Shown piece by piece: positions 35,827 to 45,321 of a DNA stretch of 64,000 nucleotides; the stretch's first letter is position 1, and each line of letters opens with the position of its first letter. The stretch is from Paenibacillus albiflavus (lineage in GTDB: Bacteria > Bacillota > Bacilli > Paenibacillales > NBRC-103111). The DNA is taken from positions 233,835 through 297,834 of the forward strand of contig NZ_SKFG01000010.1 of the NCBI RefSeq assembly GCF_004344915.1. The letters run 5' to 3'. The notes beneath the pieces are model-generated. The model did not search any database and had not been told where the DNA came from. It saw nothing but the letters and a program-made list of their open reading frames with translations. The translations under genes and the position numbers were made by a program.

Positions 35827-38800
35827 TTAGTGAGTAACATTTGAATTAAAATCGTCATAGCTGGATAGATCACCGTGGTAGAAAACAATATCTCCATCCT
35901 TCAAGTCAAATCGATTGCCATACGGGTCTCTTATCGTCCTCTGAAACCCTTCCATTAACCACTGATTATCAAATGGAAATGAATCATTTTCTAATGGATA
36001 ATATCGCAGATAAGGTTGATCTAGCTTCTCATCACGTATAGTTTCCACGTTGAATCTGACGATGATGTACCCATTTTTCAGAAAAATAGGAGATTTCTCA
36101 TCTAGGCCATTATGCGTTCGCCCATACTCTGCTAGATTGGTTCCTTGTTTTACCACATATACACGGGCTGGGAGACTATATTCTCCATACCACTGCTGCT
36201 CGGCTGCTAATTTACGCTGCTGATCCACTCCCATTGGAGCATTCATAAGCCCAGTAAATACACGCACTTGCTGAGGTAGAATCAGCCAGTTATATTTGCC
36301 AATCCAAGTCGGTTTTCCTGTATTTGCTACATAGTTATCGATATACTGAGTACGACTTATACCTGTTATGGGATTGATCGAAGTGTCATGATCATATAGA
36401 TACATCGCCGTATTCCGAATATCTTGAATCGGAACGTTACGCAGTCGACTATTTAGTATGACCTGACGTTTTTCCAGATCATCTGCTGAACCCACTTTGA
36501 CAAACAGCTTGTCATTCGTGTGGTAATACAAATCTACTTCTTGACGATTACTGCCATCCTTGTTTACAAAATAGAATCTAGGTGTGATCCGAATCGCATC
36601 TCCTGTTCCAAACATATTCCCTTTGGTTCGTAAATCAAAACTGAATTGGTAGCCTGTTTTGATTGCGATATTCTTATAACCCTGAACCGGGTGGCTTCCT
36701 TGGCGAATCGGCAGCAAATAAGGGGCTTGATTGCCTCTTGGGGCACCATCGATATCTTTATCTCCCACGTAGTAGGCTGCTCCAGTTGGTTCACTATTGA
36801 GGGTAGTCTTACGGAAAACCGTTTCCCAGTTAAAGTCAGCGATATCTGTAATGCGAAAATCATAGAGTCGACCTACGACATCTACTTTGACGACATCCGT
36901 AGCGACATGGTGGGCTAGATTCGTATTCGCATTCGGCTGTGAGGTGAAAGAAGGTGGCGCATTCTCGGCTATCGTACGGAATAAAACATCATAGAAGCCT
37001 TCGTCAACCCAGACAGGCAGATTAAAGGTTGTATTGAGCTGAGCAATCGGGATGTCGATCCACTGCCCTTTCGGATAAAAAATGGTTTTATCTGCGTTAT
37101 AAACATCAAACGGGAACCACACTTGTTTATTTCGAACATATTTGGCATAATCGCGATTTCCATAGCCGGGGATATTCAGATGCTGCCCACTGGTTGGAAT
37201 CGTAACGATAAACGGTCGATCTAGAATAACTGCTGAGCGATCAAGTGCTGGATTGATTTTCTGGTTGTGAGGTCTATCATCTGAAACGGAGGAGTAATTA
37301 ACAGCTGGTGTATGTACGGTGACTGTGTTGATGCCATTGATGGGGTAACTCTTTGGGCTACCGCCCTTGATTCCAAGCACTAAATTATAATAGATGGTTC
37401 CTGTACTTGGTGTGTTGGCTTTATTTACGAGTGAACTGCTAATCAAATTACCGTTTTTATAAAGCACATTATTGTTAATTTCACTTGGCTGTGGGATTTG
37501 TGAAGGCGTAGGTGCGCTCTTCTCTGTTTCCTGGTTGTCCATGATCTTAGAGCCGTTAAAGGTTACAAGATCGTTTTTTACTTTGTTCTGTCCGACAGCT
37601 CCTTCAGCTTGGGAAGTAAAATCTTCAGGTTTTACATCCGGACGTTTATCTCCCCCGGGTATTGTCTGAGATAGCTCAACTGATTTACACGAAGCAGGAG
37701 TAACATGGTCCTCAAATGAATCTGAGTTCTTAGCGTCTACACTTGGCGCAGAATAGCCATTTGGCGTAAGTATTACGCTGCCACCTGGTAGCGCGTAATT
37801 CTCCATCGTAGCTTTCTCGATTCCGTAGACTTCTAAGTTGTCTATTGTCCAATACGAAAAATCTCTTACGATTTGATAATCTTTTTCAACTACTTCCGTT
37901 TCACTCATCGGTGTTAACATTGGCGGTAAAGGTTTACCATCAGGACCATTCCCATTTTCCGTTTTTTCAGTCCATGTGAGGGTATATGTTTTCTTTACGT
38001 TAACCGTAAACGTGTAGGTTCCTGTATTGTTTACAAACTCATGTTGGAATAAGTAGTTCTTTCCGAAGGCATTGGCATAGAGATTCTCTGATGTAGGTAT
38101 ACCTTGAAGGACATCAAACTGCTCGTTACCACGTTGATCTGCTTTGATAACTCCGTGGGCTGTAGGGTCCATTGTTGTAGCTTTGTTAACAGTTCCTTTT
38201 GAGGGACCAGATACCGTAAATGAGCAAGAACCACCTGGACCACCTGGACCACCAGGATCGCCGCCTCCAGGATCGTCGCCTTCGACAGCCCAAACGGTCA
38301 TTTTAGGATATTTGTAGACGTAGCCTATAACTCCGATTTGCCAACTGTTATAATACCTGAGACCTCTATTTGGATCATCTGGTTTAGTGTAAACCTCATC
38401 CTCTTCAACGTCGTATCTCGCTTTAAAATCAAAATAATAGCTCATATCTGCCTTAACTATCTTAGCTTCCCCAATGCTCACAATATTGCCCTGTTGTAAT
38501 TTTCTCTTACCGTTATCTAAATCAAATTTGTCTTTATCGAAACCCAATTCATCCACATCAGCAATCTTTACTTTATCTCTTGTGTCAGTAATAGTAAGTT
38601 CGGAAATCTTCATCGTACCTTGACGATAATCACTAACTACATTGCAATATAGAATGTCTCCTATTTTGGGGTCATTTGGATAAGGTCCGCTTGTTTCTAT
38701 ACAAGCCCCACTAGGAGGACGCTCATAAACACTTGGATTCATTTTGCTTGTATTGTGCCAATGTCTACCGAAGAAATCGTACATCCACACTGATTTATTA

Positions 38801-39177
38801 GTAGGATCTCTAAACCATGAAAAAGAAGCCTCGTTTATTTTTTCAGTGCCTGTTGCTTCCATCTTTTCTCCCGCAACTTCTCCTATGGAATACTTATTGC
38901 CGCTTGATTTAGAGAGTGTCTTTATCACCTTCGTTCCCGACTGATCGCGCAGCTCAACACGATAATTACCTTGAAGATTTACCTCCACATCAGGAAACGA
39001 GAGCTTGGGAGATTTAGCGATTACGTAGTCGCCTTTATCGAAAAGTATCTTTGCAGGGTCAATTGTTACATCAGAAATTTTCTGAGCTTGTCCACTAGCA
39101 GCTGAAACGTAAGATGCATTCGCCCCGAGAATGCTCAGGGCGAGTAGCAGATACAGCAGTTTTTTATACACCTTCAT
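35827..39177 (-). CDS. Large secreted protein with Gly/Pro-rich linker, function unknown
   Basis: A 1116-residue exported protein: signal peptide MKVYKKLLYLLLALSILGANASYVSAASG, an N-terminal beta-rich part, a DDPGGGDPGGPGGPGGS linker at about 300-316, then further beta-rich modules to the end. It contains few cysteines and no recognisable catalytic motif, S-layer domain or LPXTG anchor. It may correspond to a DUF5704-type protein of Paenibacillus, but I cannot confirm that. The start is the ATG two bases after the S-layer-homology gene region (AGTAGG); GTG one codon earlier is the alternative. It is the last gene of the series and a candidate cargo, adhesin or tip protein of the upstream machine. 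Confidence 0.82.
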   Translation of the reverse strand: MKVYKKLLYLLLALSILGANASYVSAASGQAQKISDVTIDPAKILFDKGDYVIAKSPKLSFPDVEVNLQGNYRVELRDQSGTKVIKTLSKSSGNKYSIGEVAGEKMEATGTEKINEASFSWFRDPTNKSVWMYDFFGRHWHNTSKMNPSVYERPPSGACIETSGPYPNDPKIGDILYCNVVSDYRQGTMKISELTITDTRDKVKIADVDELGFDKDKFDLDNGKRKLQQGNIVSIGEAKIVKADMSYYFDFKARYDVEEDEVYTKPDDPNRGLRYYNSWQIGVIGYVYKYPKMTVWAVEGDDPGGGDPGGPGGPGGSCSFTVSGPSKGTVNKATTMDPTAHGVIKADQRGNEQFDVLQGIPTSENLYANAFGKNYLFQHEFVNNTGTYTFTVNVKKTYTLTWTEKTENGNGPDGKPLPPMLTPMSETEVVEKDYQIVRDFSYWTIDNLEVYGIEKATMENYALPGGSVILTPNGYSAPSVDAKNSDSFEDHVTPASCKSVELSQTIPGGDKRPDVKPEDFTSQAEGAVGQNKVKNDLVTFNGSKIMDNQETEKSAPTPSQIPQPSEINNNVLYKNGNLISSSLVNKANTPSTGTIYYNLVLGIKGGSPKSYPINGINTVTVHTPAVNYSSVSDDRPHNQKINPALDRSAVILDRPFIVTIPTSGQHLNIPGYGNRDYAKYVRNKQVWFPFDVYNADKTIFYPKGQWIDIPIAQLNTTFNLPVWVDEGFYDVLFRTIAENAPPSFTSQPNANTNLAHHVATDVVKVDVVGRLYDFRITDIADFNWETVFRKTTLNSEPTGAAYYVGDKDIDGAPRGNQAPYLLPIRQGSHPVQGYKNIAIKTGYQFSFDLRTKGNMFGTGDAIRITPRFYFVNKDGSNRQEVDLYYHTNDKLFVKVGSADDLEKRQVILNSRLRNVPIQDIRNTAMYLYDHDTSINPITGISRTQYIDNYVANTGKPTWIGKYNWLILPQQVRVFTGLMNAPMGVDQQRKLAAEQQWYGEYSLPARVYVVKQGTNLAEYGRTHNGLDEKSPIFLKNGYIIVRFNVETIRDEKLDQPYLRYYPLENDSFPFDNQWLMEGFQRTIRDPYGNRFDLKDGDIVFYHGDLSSYDDFNSNVTH

Positions 39178-39180
39178 CAC

Positions 39181-40413
39181 CTACTTACTAAGTGAATAAT
39201 CAATTTTTGATGAATACAACTGATCTACACCTGTAAATCCAAGTTCTTGTGAAGGTTCGAGATAAATCGTTATACTACTTTTCTTGTTTACCTGAAACTC
39301 GCCTTTAGGAATTAATGTTCCTGTTACAATTCGTATATCGTGATGTCCTTTTTTAAGGTCTCTAACGGATGAAGCTAAATATCCCCTGTTCTCTATATAC
39401 TCCGCATACATAGTAATCTCGTGTGGTTTTCCATCTGCTTTTAATTTGTCTGATTTGAAATCAAAATTATCTGTAAAAAATTCTACACGGCTAAATCTAA
39501 ATTCGTCTAAATCTTTTTCCAAATCCAACACCATATGATTCACTGAGAACAAAGCATAACTGTTTGTGGGTACATCTGTACGGTGAGTAATTTTGCTACC
39601 ATCTCTATACATCCAACGTGCATTTGGAGGAATTAAACTGCGATTCGGATCATTTAGATCATCCATATCTACTATCACATATTTTTCAACTTCACTGTAT
39701 CCAATCTTTCCCTCTTGTCGCATCAAGTTATCTTTAAATTTTGTACCGACCTTATTATAATCATAAGCAAAATACTGCGGTAACATCGTTAAAACGTTCG
39801 TCTTATGCCAAACAATCTCTGCGCTTGATATAGCATACTTATCTAAGGGTAGTTTAACGCCAGCCTTAACCGATAAAATCCGTTCAATAACCGCTACAGC
39901 TTGCGCTCTTGTCGTTGTCTCCTCTTCTGCTAGAAGCCCTCCTGGATGTCCGTGAATAAGCCCGTTACTTGTCGCTAGGTACATCCATTTGTTTTCCTCG
40001 GTAGTTGTTTCACCAATAGCCCTAGAAGCCACACGAGCCATTTCAAAGCGTGTAATAGGCTTGTTCACTTCCTGTTCACTCAAATCATTATTAACGATCA
40101 ATTTCTGCTCTTTAGCTGTATTCCAATACTTCGAATACCAAGCACTATCATCTGTAGAAAGCTTATACTTTAATGCAGCAGCAGCCATTTTGATAAACTC
40201 AGCTTTGGTTACGGTTCCCTCTGGGTTAAATGTCTCATCAGGATAGCCATCTACATAACCTTTTTCTACTGCATCAATGATATCTTTCTTTGCCCAGTGG
40301 CTATCTTTAACGTCTGTAAATGCCTTTGCTTTTATTGTATCCTCAGCTTGACTTACTCCACTTAACGTTCCTAGTAATACACTCATTAATAGAATCAGGA
40401 TTCCTTTGCGCAT
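39181..40413 (-). CDS. S-layer-homology domain protein
   Basis: A 410-residue secreted protein: signal peptide MRKGILILLMSVLLGTLSGVSQA, then three SLH units (about 30-75, starting AFTDVKDSHWAKKDIIDAVE; 80-135, with KPITRFEMARVASRA; 138-185, with TTTRAQAVAVIERIL) that bind pyruvylated wall polymer, then a 225-residue C-terminal part of unknown fold. It would be wall-anchored. The ATG at 40411-40413 opens the signal peptide; upstream codons in the same frame run through the palindrome array and are rejected. Three bases separate it from the large secreted protein, which is probably co-expressed and may be its partner on the surface. Confidence 0.9.
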   Translation of the reverse strand: MRKGILILLMSVLLGTLSGVSQAEDTIKAKAFTDVKDSHWAKKDIIDAVEKGYVDGYPDETFNPEGTVTKAEFIKMAAAALKYKLSTDDSAWYSKYWNTAKEQKLIVNNDLSEQEVNKPITRFEMARVASRAIGETTTEENKWMYLATSNGLIHGHPGGLLAEEETTTRAQAVAVIERILSVKAGVKLPLDKYAISSAEIVWHKTNVLTMLPQYFAYDYNKVGTKFKDNLMRQEGKIGYSEVEKYVIVDMDDLNDPNRSLIPPNARWMYRDGSKITHRTDVPTNSYALFSVNHMVLDLEKDLDEFRFSRVEFFTDNFDFKSDKLKADGKPHEITMYAEYIENRGYLASSVRDLKKGHHDIRIVTGTLIPKGEFQVNKKSSITIYLEPSQELGFTGVDQLYSSKIDYSLSK

Positions 40414-40474
40414 CTCGAATAAATCCCCCTTTAAAATTTTGGAAAAGCAATTGATATAAGCTATGCACACCCCA

Positions 40475-40665
40475 ACTTGAATGTAAAACATACAGTCAAA
40501 ATCACAGTTTCTGCTTAGAATTAACTTTTGACTGCAAAAAGTACATTCAAAACTCATCGTTTTAGCTAATCTACCCCTACCTGCTACTTTTGCCTGCAGG
40601 AAATGCAGACAAAACTCAGAAATCGGCATTTTGGGCAATTTTGAATGTACAAAATGCATCCAAAA
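40475..40665. repeat. Array of four 27-bp palindromes
   Basis: Units start at 40475, 40526, 40588 and 40639, each 27 bp long, with start-to-start distances of 51, 62 and 51 bp. Each has half-sites TTTTGnnTGYA and TRCAnnCAAAA separated by five bases; the first unit has AC in place of the leading TT. The spacers share only CTCA directly after units 2 and 3. The array fills the 394-bp non-coding region between the pilus-like genes and the S-layer-homology gene; nothing else was seen there except a degenerate fifth half-palindrome near 40693. Confidence 0.85.
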
Positions 40666-40807
40666 AATGTACTGCTTCTATTGTACTTTAGGTTTTGTGA
40701 CTCCGAACGCACTCAGAAAAACCATAATATTCAGGTAATTTATACACCTCAATATATCATCTATCGTCATTATATCCAAGATTTGTATGTTTTTCAGCAT
40801 TTTTCTG

Positions 40808-41791
40808 CTAATGAGTCGAATTTATACATGATCGGGGAAAATAACCTTTCTTAGCAGCGTCTATTTCACTTGTAAACGTTTCGACGATTGTATCGGTATA
40901 GTTGCAACTGCTTCTATAATAAATCTTGACTCCATCCCGAATCGCACCATAAATAACAGGCTTCTTCAGCAACCTGCTTCCTCCAAGCGCGTAATTGTTG
41001 TAATACTTCGCACCGATTGGAATGCCTTGGATAAAAGCAATCACGCCCATATCATTAATTGTGTTCGTCCACTCTTCTTCACTAATTAAGGGAAGTGTGA
41101 ACGTGTATGTAATCCCATAATGACGCGCATACGTATTATGCTGATTAATGTAATAGGCAAGATCCTGCTGAATACTATTTACGATCGTACTCCTTCTAAT
41201 CTGATCAAATTCCTCAGGCTTCTTAAGCAGTGGAATACGCGTACTCGCAGCTAGATCAGCCTGAAATCCTTTGCTCCACTGTTTATTTACCCGATCATAG
41301 GCGTACACATAGGTGTCCAGGGTAAAAGAAAGACTGTTGCCTGCTTGATCGACATAGGAATAGAATTTCTTAGGCTTCCATACATGCTTAACTTCCGGCT
41401 CCTGATTCACATTCTTATATTCTTCGGCGGAATAAATATAATAGCCATCGTAATCAATTACTAGAATGACAGGTATATAAGCTGCCAATACTTGTTGTGA
41501 AACAGGATCATCTGTGATTGAGAAATTCGTATATAGTGTGCGCAGAAATGCCTCTACCGCTTGTTCTTTGTTTGCTCTAAGTTTTTTTATCGATTCATAT
41601 GTGGCCTCATACTGCTGCTTCTCGTTGAACCTGAGTACAGCAGCTGCATCTTGCACAGCTGCTGATAGATAAGTGTCATATAGTTGCTCAGTTTGCTGAG
41701 CTGTTTGCTGACTTTTCAACTGTGAATTCTGGATATATGTGAATGGGAATATAATCAAGATGAAAATAATCGCTAGATTAGTAATCTTCAT
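40808..41791 (-). CDS. Single-pass extracellular protein of the Tad-like cluster
   Basis: A 327-residue protein with one N-terminal membrane helix (residues 4-19, NLAIIFILIIFPFTYI), a glutamine-rich coiled-coil-like stretch (about 22-90) and a large extracellular domain. No prepilin peptidase site (Gly followed by Glu at +5) is seen. Unusually it has two cysteines only near the C-terminus. The start overlaps the preceding gene by 14 bases, so it belongs to the same operon. It could be a pseudopilin-like or TadE/TadG-like component; the family is not recognised with certainty. Confidence 0.8.
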   Translation of the reverse strand: MKITNLAIIFILIIFPFTYIQNSQLKSQQTAQQTEQLYDTYLSAAVQDAAAVLRFNEKQQYEATYESIKKLRANKEQAVEAFLRTLYTNFSITDDPVSQQVLAAYIPVILVIDYDGYYIYSAEEYKNVNQEPEVKHVWKPKKFYSYVDQAGNSLSFTLDTYVYAYDRVNKQWSKGFQADLAASTRIPLLKKPEEFDQIRRSTIVNSIQQDLAYYINQHNTYARHYGITYTFTLPLISEEEWTNTINDMGVIAFIQGIPIGAKYYNNYALGGSRLLKKPVIYGAIRDGVKIYYRSSCNYTDTIVETFTSEIDAAKKGYFPRSCINSTH

Positions 41792-42329
41792 TTAGCACCA
41801 TCCCCCCGTATGGGATGTAAATCGTGGTATTGTCTCCTGTATTCGATCGATTCAGCAAATCGCGAAGCAGGGTCGCATTAGTACGATTCGTATTTTGAAC
41901 CGTCACCTTAAAATAATCACCAACTGTCAGCTTATAGATTCGGCTTGGATCATCAATAGCCTTATAATTATCTGGAAACAGAATCTGCATAATCTGTTCC
42001 TGATAGAAGCCGTCGTAGTTAACTTCAAATGTCGATTGAAACGTGCCAGGATTAGCTGGATCCGTATAAACAGGGGTATATCGTTTATGTTGATGCTCCA
42101 TCTGAAGATCAAACGTATTGCCTGTCAGCTGCAAAGCTTGTTCTAAATCGTTATACATGGTTGGCGTAATATGACCTTTATTCCGCACAGAATCCACGAA
42201 ATTCACAACCAATTTATTCGTAATCAGGTACGAAATCTTATCTTGCTTCTCGTAAGAATCAGCTACTGGATACACATACAAGAGCATAACAGCTAGTATG
42301 GCAGCAACAATTTTGGATATGGCATTCAC
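41778..42329 (-). CDS. Small single-pass TadE-like protein
   Basis: A 183-residue protein with an N-terminal membrane helix (SKIVAAILAVMLLYVYPVADSY) and an extracellular alpha/beta domain. The helix-first layout, size and position between other single-pass proteins resemble TadE/TadF pseudopilins, but no prepilin peptidase motif is visible. It contains no cysteines. It is coupled to the following gene by a 14-base overlap. Its role is inferred only from context. Confidence 0.8.
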   Translation of the reverse strand: MNAISKIVAAILAVMLLYVYPVADSYEKQDKISYLITNKLVVNFVDSVRNKGHITPTMYNDLEQALQLTGNTFDLQMEHQHKRYTPVYTDPANPGTFQSTFEVNYDGFYQEQIMQILFPDNYKAIDDPSRIYKLTVGDYFKVTVQNTNRTNATLLRDLLNRSNTGDNTTIYIPYGGMVLNEDY

Positions 42330-42346
42330 AAGAAGTGTACCCCCTA

Positions 42347-42733
42347 CTAGCTTGGAATATAGGTCACTTTCATAAGTTGACCTTTCCCATCTCTTTCATA
42401 GACTGGTTTATAAAAACCAAAAACATTAATTTTGCTCACATCTGTACTATCAATGTCCAGATTATGTGGAAACAGCTCTGTATCCACCTGAATATCAATA
42501 CCAAGATCACTAATGAGATAGATAGAGTGTAAAATTTCTGCACCTGACACACGATAATCTTCAGGTAGTACAAGCGTTGTATGAATATTACGATCTTGTT
42601 CCACTCTGACCGTGTTCGTTAATTCAACTGTTTGTCCGACATGAATAAACAAGATTGCATATAGTGTGAGAGCACCCACAAATAAGCTGATCGCAACAGT
42701 CAGATTGATCAATGCAGTAGATGAATTTCCCAT
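42347..42733 (-). CDS. Small single-pass pseudopilin-like protein A
   Basis: A 128-residue protein with one membrane helix at about 8-30 (LINLTVAISLFVGALTLYAI) and an outward domain. It shares with the next gene upstream the pattern [LV]SG[SA][QE][VI]L[NH][AS]I (here VSGAEILHSI) followed about ten residues later by a G-x-x-[VQ] strand (GIDIQV), suggesting that the two are distant paralogs with the same fold. No Gly/Glu prepilin site is seen. It is six bases after its paralog. Confidence 0.8.
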   Translation of the reverse strand: MGNSSTALINLTVAISLFVGALTLYAILFIHVGQTVELTNTVRVEQDRNIHTTLVLPEDYRVSGAEILHSIYLISDLGIDIQVDTELFPHNLDIDSTDVSKINVFGFYKPVYERDGKGQLMKVTYIPS

Positions 42734-42739
42734 AACAGT

Positions 42740-43237
42740 TTAAGTTTCTTGTACAAAAACAATGGCACGTATCGCATTGCTCTTGTCACGAATCAGACTC
42801 GACTTAAACTTCCCACTCGGATTAATATAATCATTATCTATCTCGCTTGTTGCATTCGTGAGTGAGCCAGTCGGCATACTCGCGCTAATTTTGCCATAAT
42901 TCGGATCATCAGGGTTGCCTGTTACGATCACATAGTTATGATACCAAGACCCATCAATTCCAGCAGCTTTATTCTTTCCCGTTCTGACTTGAACGCCAAA
43001 ACTGTCTTTATCTTTAAATTTACGAATTGCATTAAGCACCTGACTCCCCGACAGCTTCGTATTGTCATAGACCATGAACGTCTGTTCAGCCAGTTCCGTT
43101 TGAATAGCCGAGAACTCATTCTGTGCTTGCTTGGATGCGTCCTGAGCTGATCCAAACAAATTTACCACCAGTGTAATCAAAGCGATCGTTAGGAATAGTC
43201 CTGCTGCAACCAATAAGGCTCTTTGCGCATTACTCAT
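42740..43237 (-). CDS. Small single-pass pseudopilin-like protein B
   Basis: A 165-residue protein with an N-terminal membrane helix (LLVAAGLFLTIALITLVVNL) and an extracellular domain that carries LSGSQVLNAIRKFKDKDSFG, matching VSGAEILHSI in the smaller downstream protein. A Gly/Asn/Asp-rich stretch follows (TGNPDDPNYG). It could be the major filament subunit because it is the first of the four small membrane proteins after the TadB/C-like gene, but this is a guess from gene order. Confidence 0.8.
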   Translation of the reverse strand: MSNAQRALLVAAGLFLTIALITLVVNLFGSAQDASKQAQNEFSAIQTELAEQTFMVYDNTKLSGSQVLNAIRKFKDKDSFGVQVRTGKNKAAGIDGSWYHNYVIVTGNPDDPNYGKISASMPTGSLTNATSEIDNDYINPSGKFKSSLIRDKSNAIRAIVFVQET

Positions 43238-43259
43238 CTCATTTCCTCTTTTCTATTCA

Positions 43260-45311
43260 TTATTGTTGAAGCACCTTAACATATTGCGTCATTTGCACAG
43301 AGCTAATGTACAAGAGCGGAATAACTAAATACATGAAGATGAGTGCATACATAGGAGCAAATCCGATTAATTTTCCCCAACTTGATTTCTGTTCGATGAC
43401 CTTCTCGTAATGCTGTTCCCGCTTTTGTTTATAAAATTCCTGCTCCATTTCTAAATCATCGAATGCAGCTTGCAGCGATATCTTCTCTACAGCTAACTGC
43501 AGCCGTTCAACTATACGTACAAAAGGAACAAATACAACCTCTTGTTTCAATTGCTCAAGCGCTCTTTCAGCGCCATAATCATAGTGAAGAAGACAAGTCT
43601 GTAATGGGGCACGGAAAATCATCGCTGAACGGTCCAGCCATTCGAGTACAATTTCAACAGATACACGTTCGAACGCACTCAGAATCCCAATCAAGGTATG
43701 GAACTGATCCACCTCATTCTGCATATCAATTTCACGCAAGCGCTTCTGAAACCGAAGAATCCAGACTGGAACATAATAAATCATGATACTGATCCCGAGT
43801 CCAATGACTAACTCCCACCACTTCAAGTACTCATCCTTCAAAATATTGATTTTTCCAAAAATTCGATTGGCAGTTAAGATAACAGATGCAGAATTACGAT
43901 CTGTCTGAGTTGCTTCGCTTACCTTCTGAATAATTCGCTCCTTTACGACGATAGAACTTTGAGATAAATCTTGAATGATTGATCGATCAAACTCCGTTAA
44001 TTGCTCAGCTTTAAGCTGTTCTTCCGGAGGTAATTTACCGATGTAATTCACTTGTTTAGTAGGCGCATGAAGAATTCGATCCACCGTCAAGGAATGCATG
44101 TAGAAGAATAACACCATTACCCCGATAAAACTAACAAAAGTTAGAAGCAGCCGATTCATATAGAACCATTCAATCGTAAGCGGTGAATTCGTCTCCTTTA
44201 ACAAAGTTGATATTTGAAAATGCTGCTTGGTATGTTTACCAGGCACAAAACGATTGACGATCCATTTTATCGGAGGGATGTCATAAAGTCTCTTCCTCCA
44301 TTGATTTCTTGCAGGTTTGATGCTGTAGTTCGCCTCATCATTCTCAAGCATTTTTCGTAAGAGAATATAAGATACAATGATGGTTAGAAATACAACAATT
44401 TTGAATAATAACCCAAACTGACCTGCATAAAAGTCACTAATTGCTGGGAAATACGTTCTAGCCCAATTCTCAATCGGTGAGGTAAAAAGCACAGGGAGCA
44501 GAGCGATCACCGTTAATCCTTTGAGCAAATGTCCTAATTTCTCTCTACGCAGTATGTCGAAGTTCATTTCCTGCGTAAGCTTGCTCAGTGCATTCAAATA
44601 AAGCGAACCGTTCTTGACCGTCTTATCTCCATATTCCATGATAAAAAAGGAAATACCCGCAAACATCTTCAGATAGCGATTCGGAGCCACTTCGTAATAT
44701 TCATCCAGCTTCGCCTTCGGATTATACGAGGTAAGCATCTGATGAACCCGCTCCGCATGTAAAGCAGCTTCATAGCTTGATACTTGTGCCGCTTCATAAA
44801 TCGCTTCATCGACCATTTTGTGCTGCTGATAATAATGCCGAACATGGCTTAGACATTGGATGAATTGTTTAATAAGCCGATCTTCAAGACGATTGACGAA
44901 TGCATCAATCATCATGCCATTAATCACAATTAAACCAAGCAATACCCAAAAGAAGAGCATCAAATTAGGATTGATGATCATAATTAACAAGATAAGGATC
45001 AATGCGCTGCCAAGCGTTGCGAACGTAATTTTCATCGCTTCCTTACGCAAGGTATAACCGTCATACGTATGAATACTTTCAAGCCGTTTACGAATGTTGC
45101 GCACATATCGCTGAAGAAAGGGAACCTTCATCGACCAGTTATAGGAGCGTTGATACAGCTGCATTAATTTCTTCTTGGCTTCTTCTTTTGAGAGAAGCTC
45201 ATCTATTATCGCTGCTGGCTTTTTGCCACCCTGGTGCTTGTAGCTTGTCCATAGAAAGAGAGCAAATAATACAAGAGTAATCAAGATTAGAATTGCCGTT
45301 AGCATCCACAT
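43260..45311 (-). CDS. TadB-TadC-like fusion membrane protein
   Basis: A 683-residue polytopic membrane protein. Two halves each resemble a type II secretion F-type unit: the first has hydrophobic segments near 3-22, 95-135, 260-285 and 303-322; the second has segments near 385-405, 510-535 and 655-675, with a conserved-looking cytoplasmic helical region around 565-645 (DLEMEQEFYKQKREQHYEKV). In Tad systems TadB and TadC are separate proteins that form the inner-membrane platform under the ATPase; here one gene seems to encode both. It follows the ATPase gene by ten bases. Confidence 0.75.
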   Translation of the reverse strand: MWMLTAILILITLVLFALFLWTSYKHQGGKKPAAIIDELLSKEEAKKKLMQLYQRSYNWSMKVPFLQRYVRNIRKRLESIHTYDGYTLRKEAMKITFATLGSALILILLIMIINPNLMLFFWVLLGLIVINGMMIDAFVNRLEDRLIKQFIQCLSHVRHYYQQHKMVDEAIYEAAQVSSYEAALHAERVHQMLTSYNPKAKLDEYYEVAPNRYLKMFAGISFFIMEYGDKTVKNGSLYLNALSKLTQEMNFDILRREKLGHLLKGLTVIALLPVLFTSPIENWARTYFPAISDFYAGQFGLLFKIVVFLTIIVSYILLRKMLENDEANYSIKPARNQWRKRLYDIPPIKWIVNRFVPGKHTKQHFQISTLLKETNSPLTIEWFYMNRLLLTFVSFIGVMVLFFYMHSLTVDRILHAPTKQVNYIGKLPPEEQLKAEQLTEFDRSIIQDLSQSSIVVKERIIQKVSEATQTDRNSASVILTANRIFGKINILKDEYLKWWELVIGLGISIMIYYVPVWILRFQKRLREIDMQNEVDQFHTLIGILSAFERVSVEIVLEWLDRSAMIFRAPLQTCLLHYDYGAERALEQLKQEVVFVPFVRIVERLQLAVEKISLQAAFDDLEMEQEFYKQKREQHYEKVIEQKSSWGKLIGFAPMYALIFMYLVIPLLYISSVQMTQYVKVLQQ

Positions 45312-45321
45312 TTGAAATCCA

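Noticed and set aside
40414..40659. N-terminal extension of the S-layer-homology gene through the array
   Set aside because: The frame is open, but the internal ATG at 40411-40413 begins a proper signal peptide behind AAAGGGGG, and the extension just translates the palindromes.
40475..40665. The palindrome array as a CRISPR array
   Set aside because: Spacers are 24, 35 and 24 bp, repeats differ at many positions, only four units exist and no cas gene is near; symmetry points to protein-binding sites or a repeat relic.
40693..40719. Fifth unit of the 27-bp palindrome array
   Set aside because: Only TTTTG and a trailing AAAA are kept; the inner TGYA/TRCA half-sites are lost, so it is not counted.
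40808..43237. Prepilin peptidase cleavage sites in the four small membrane proteins
   Set aside because: None of the N-termini shows a Gly followed by a hydrophobic stretch with Glu at +5, so they are described as pseudopilin-like only.
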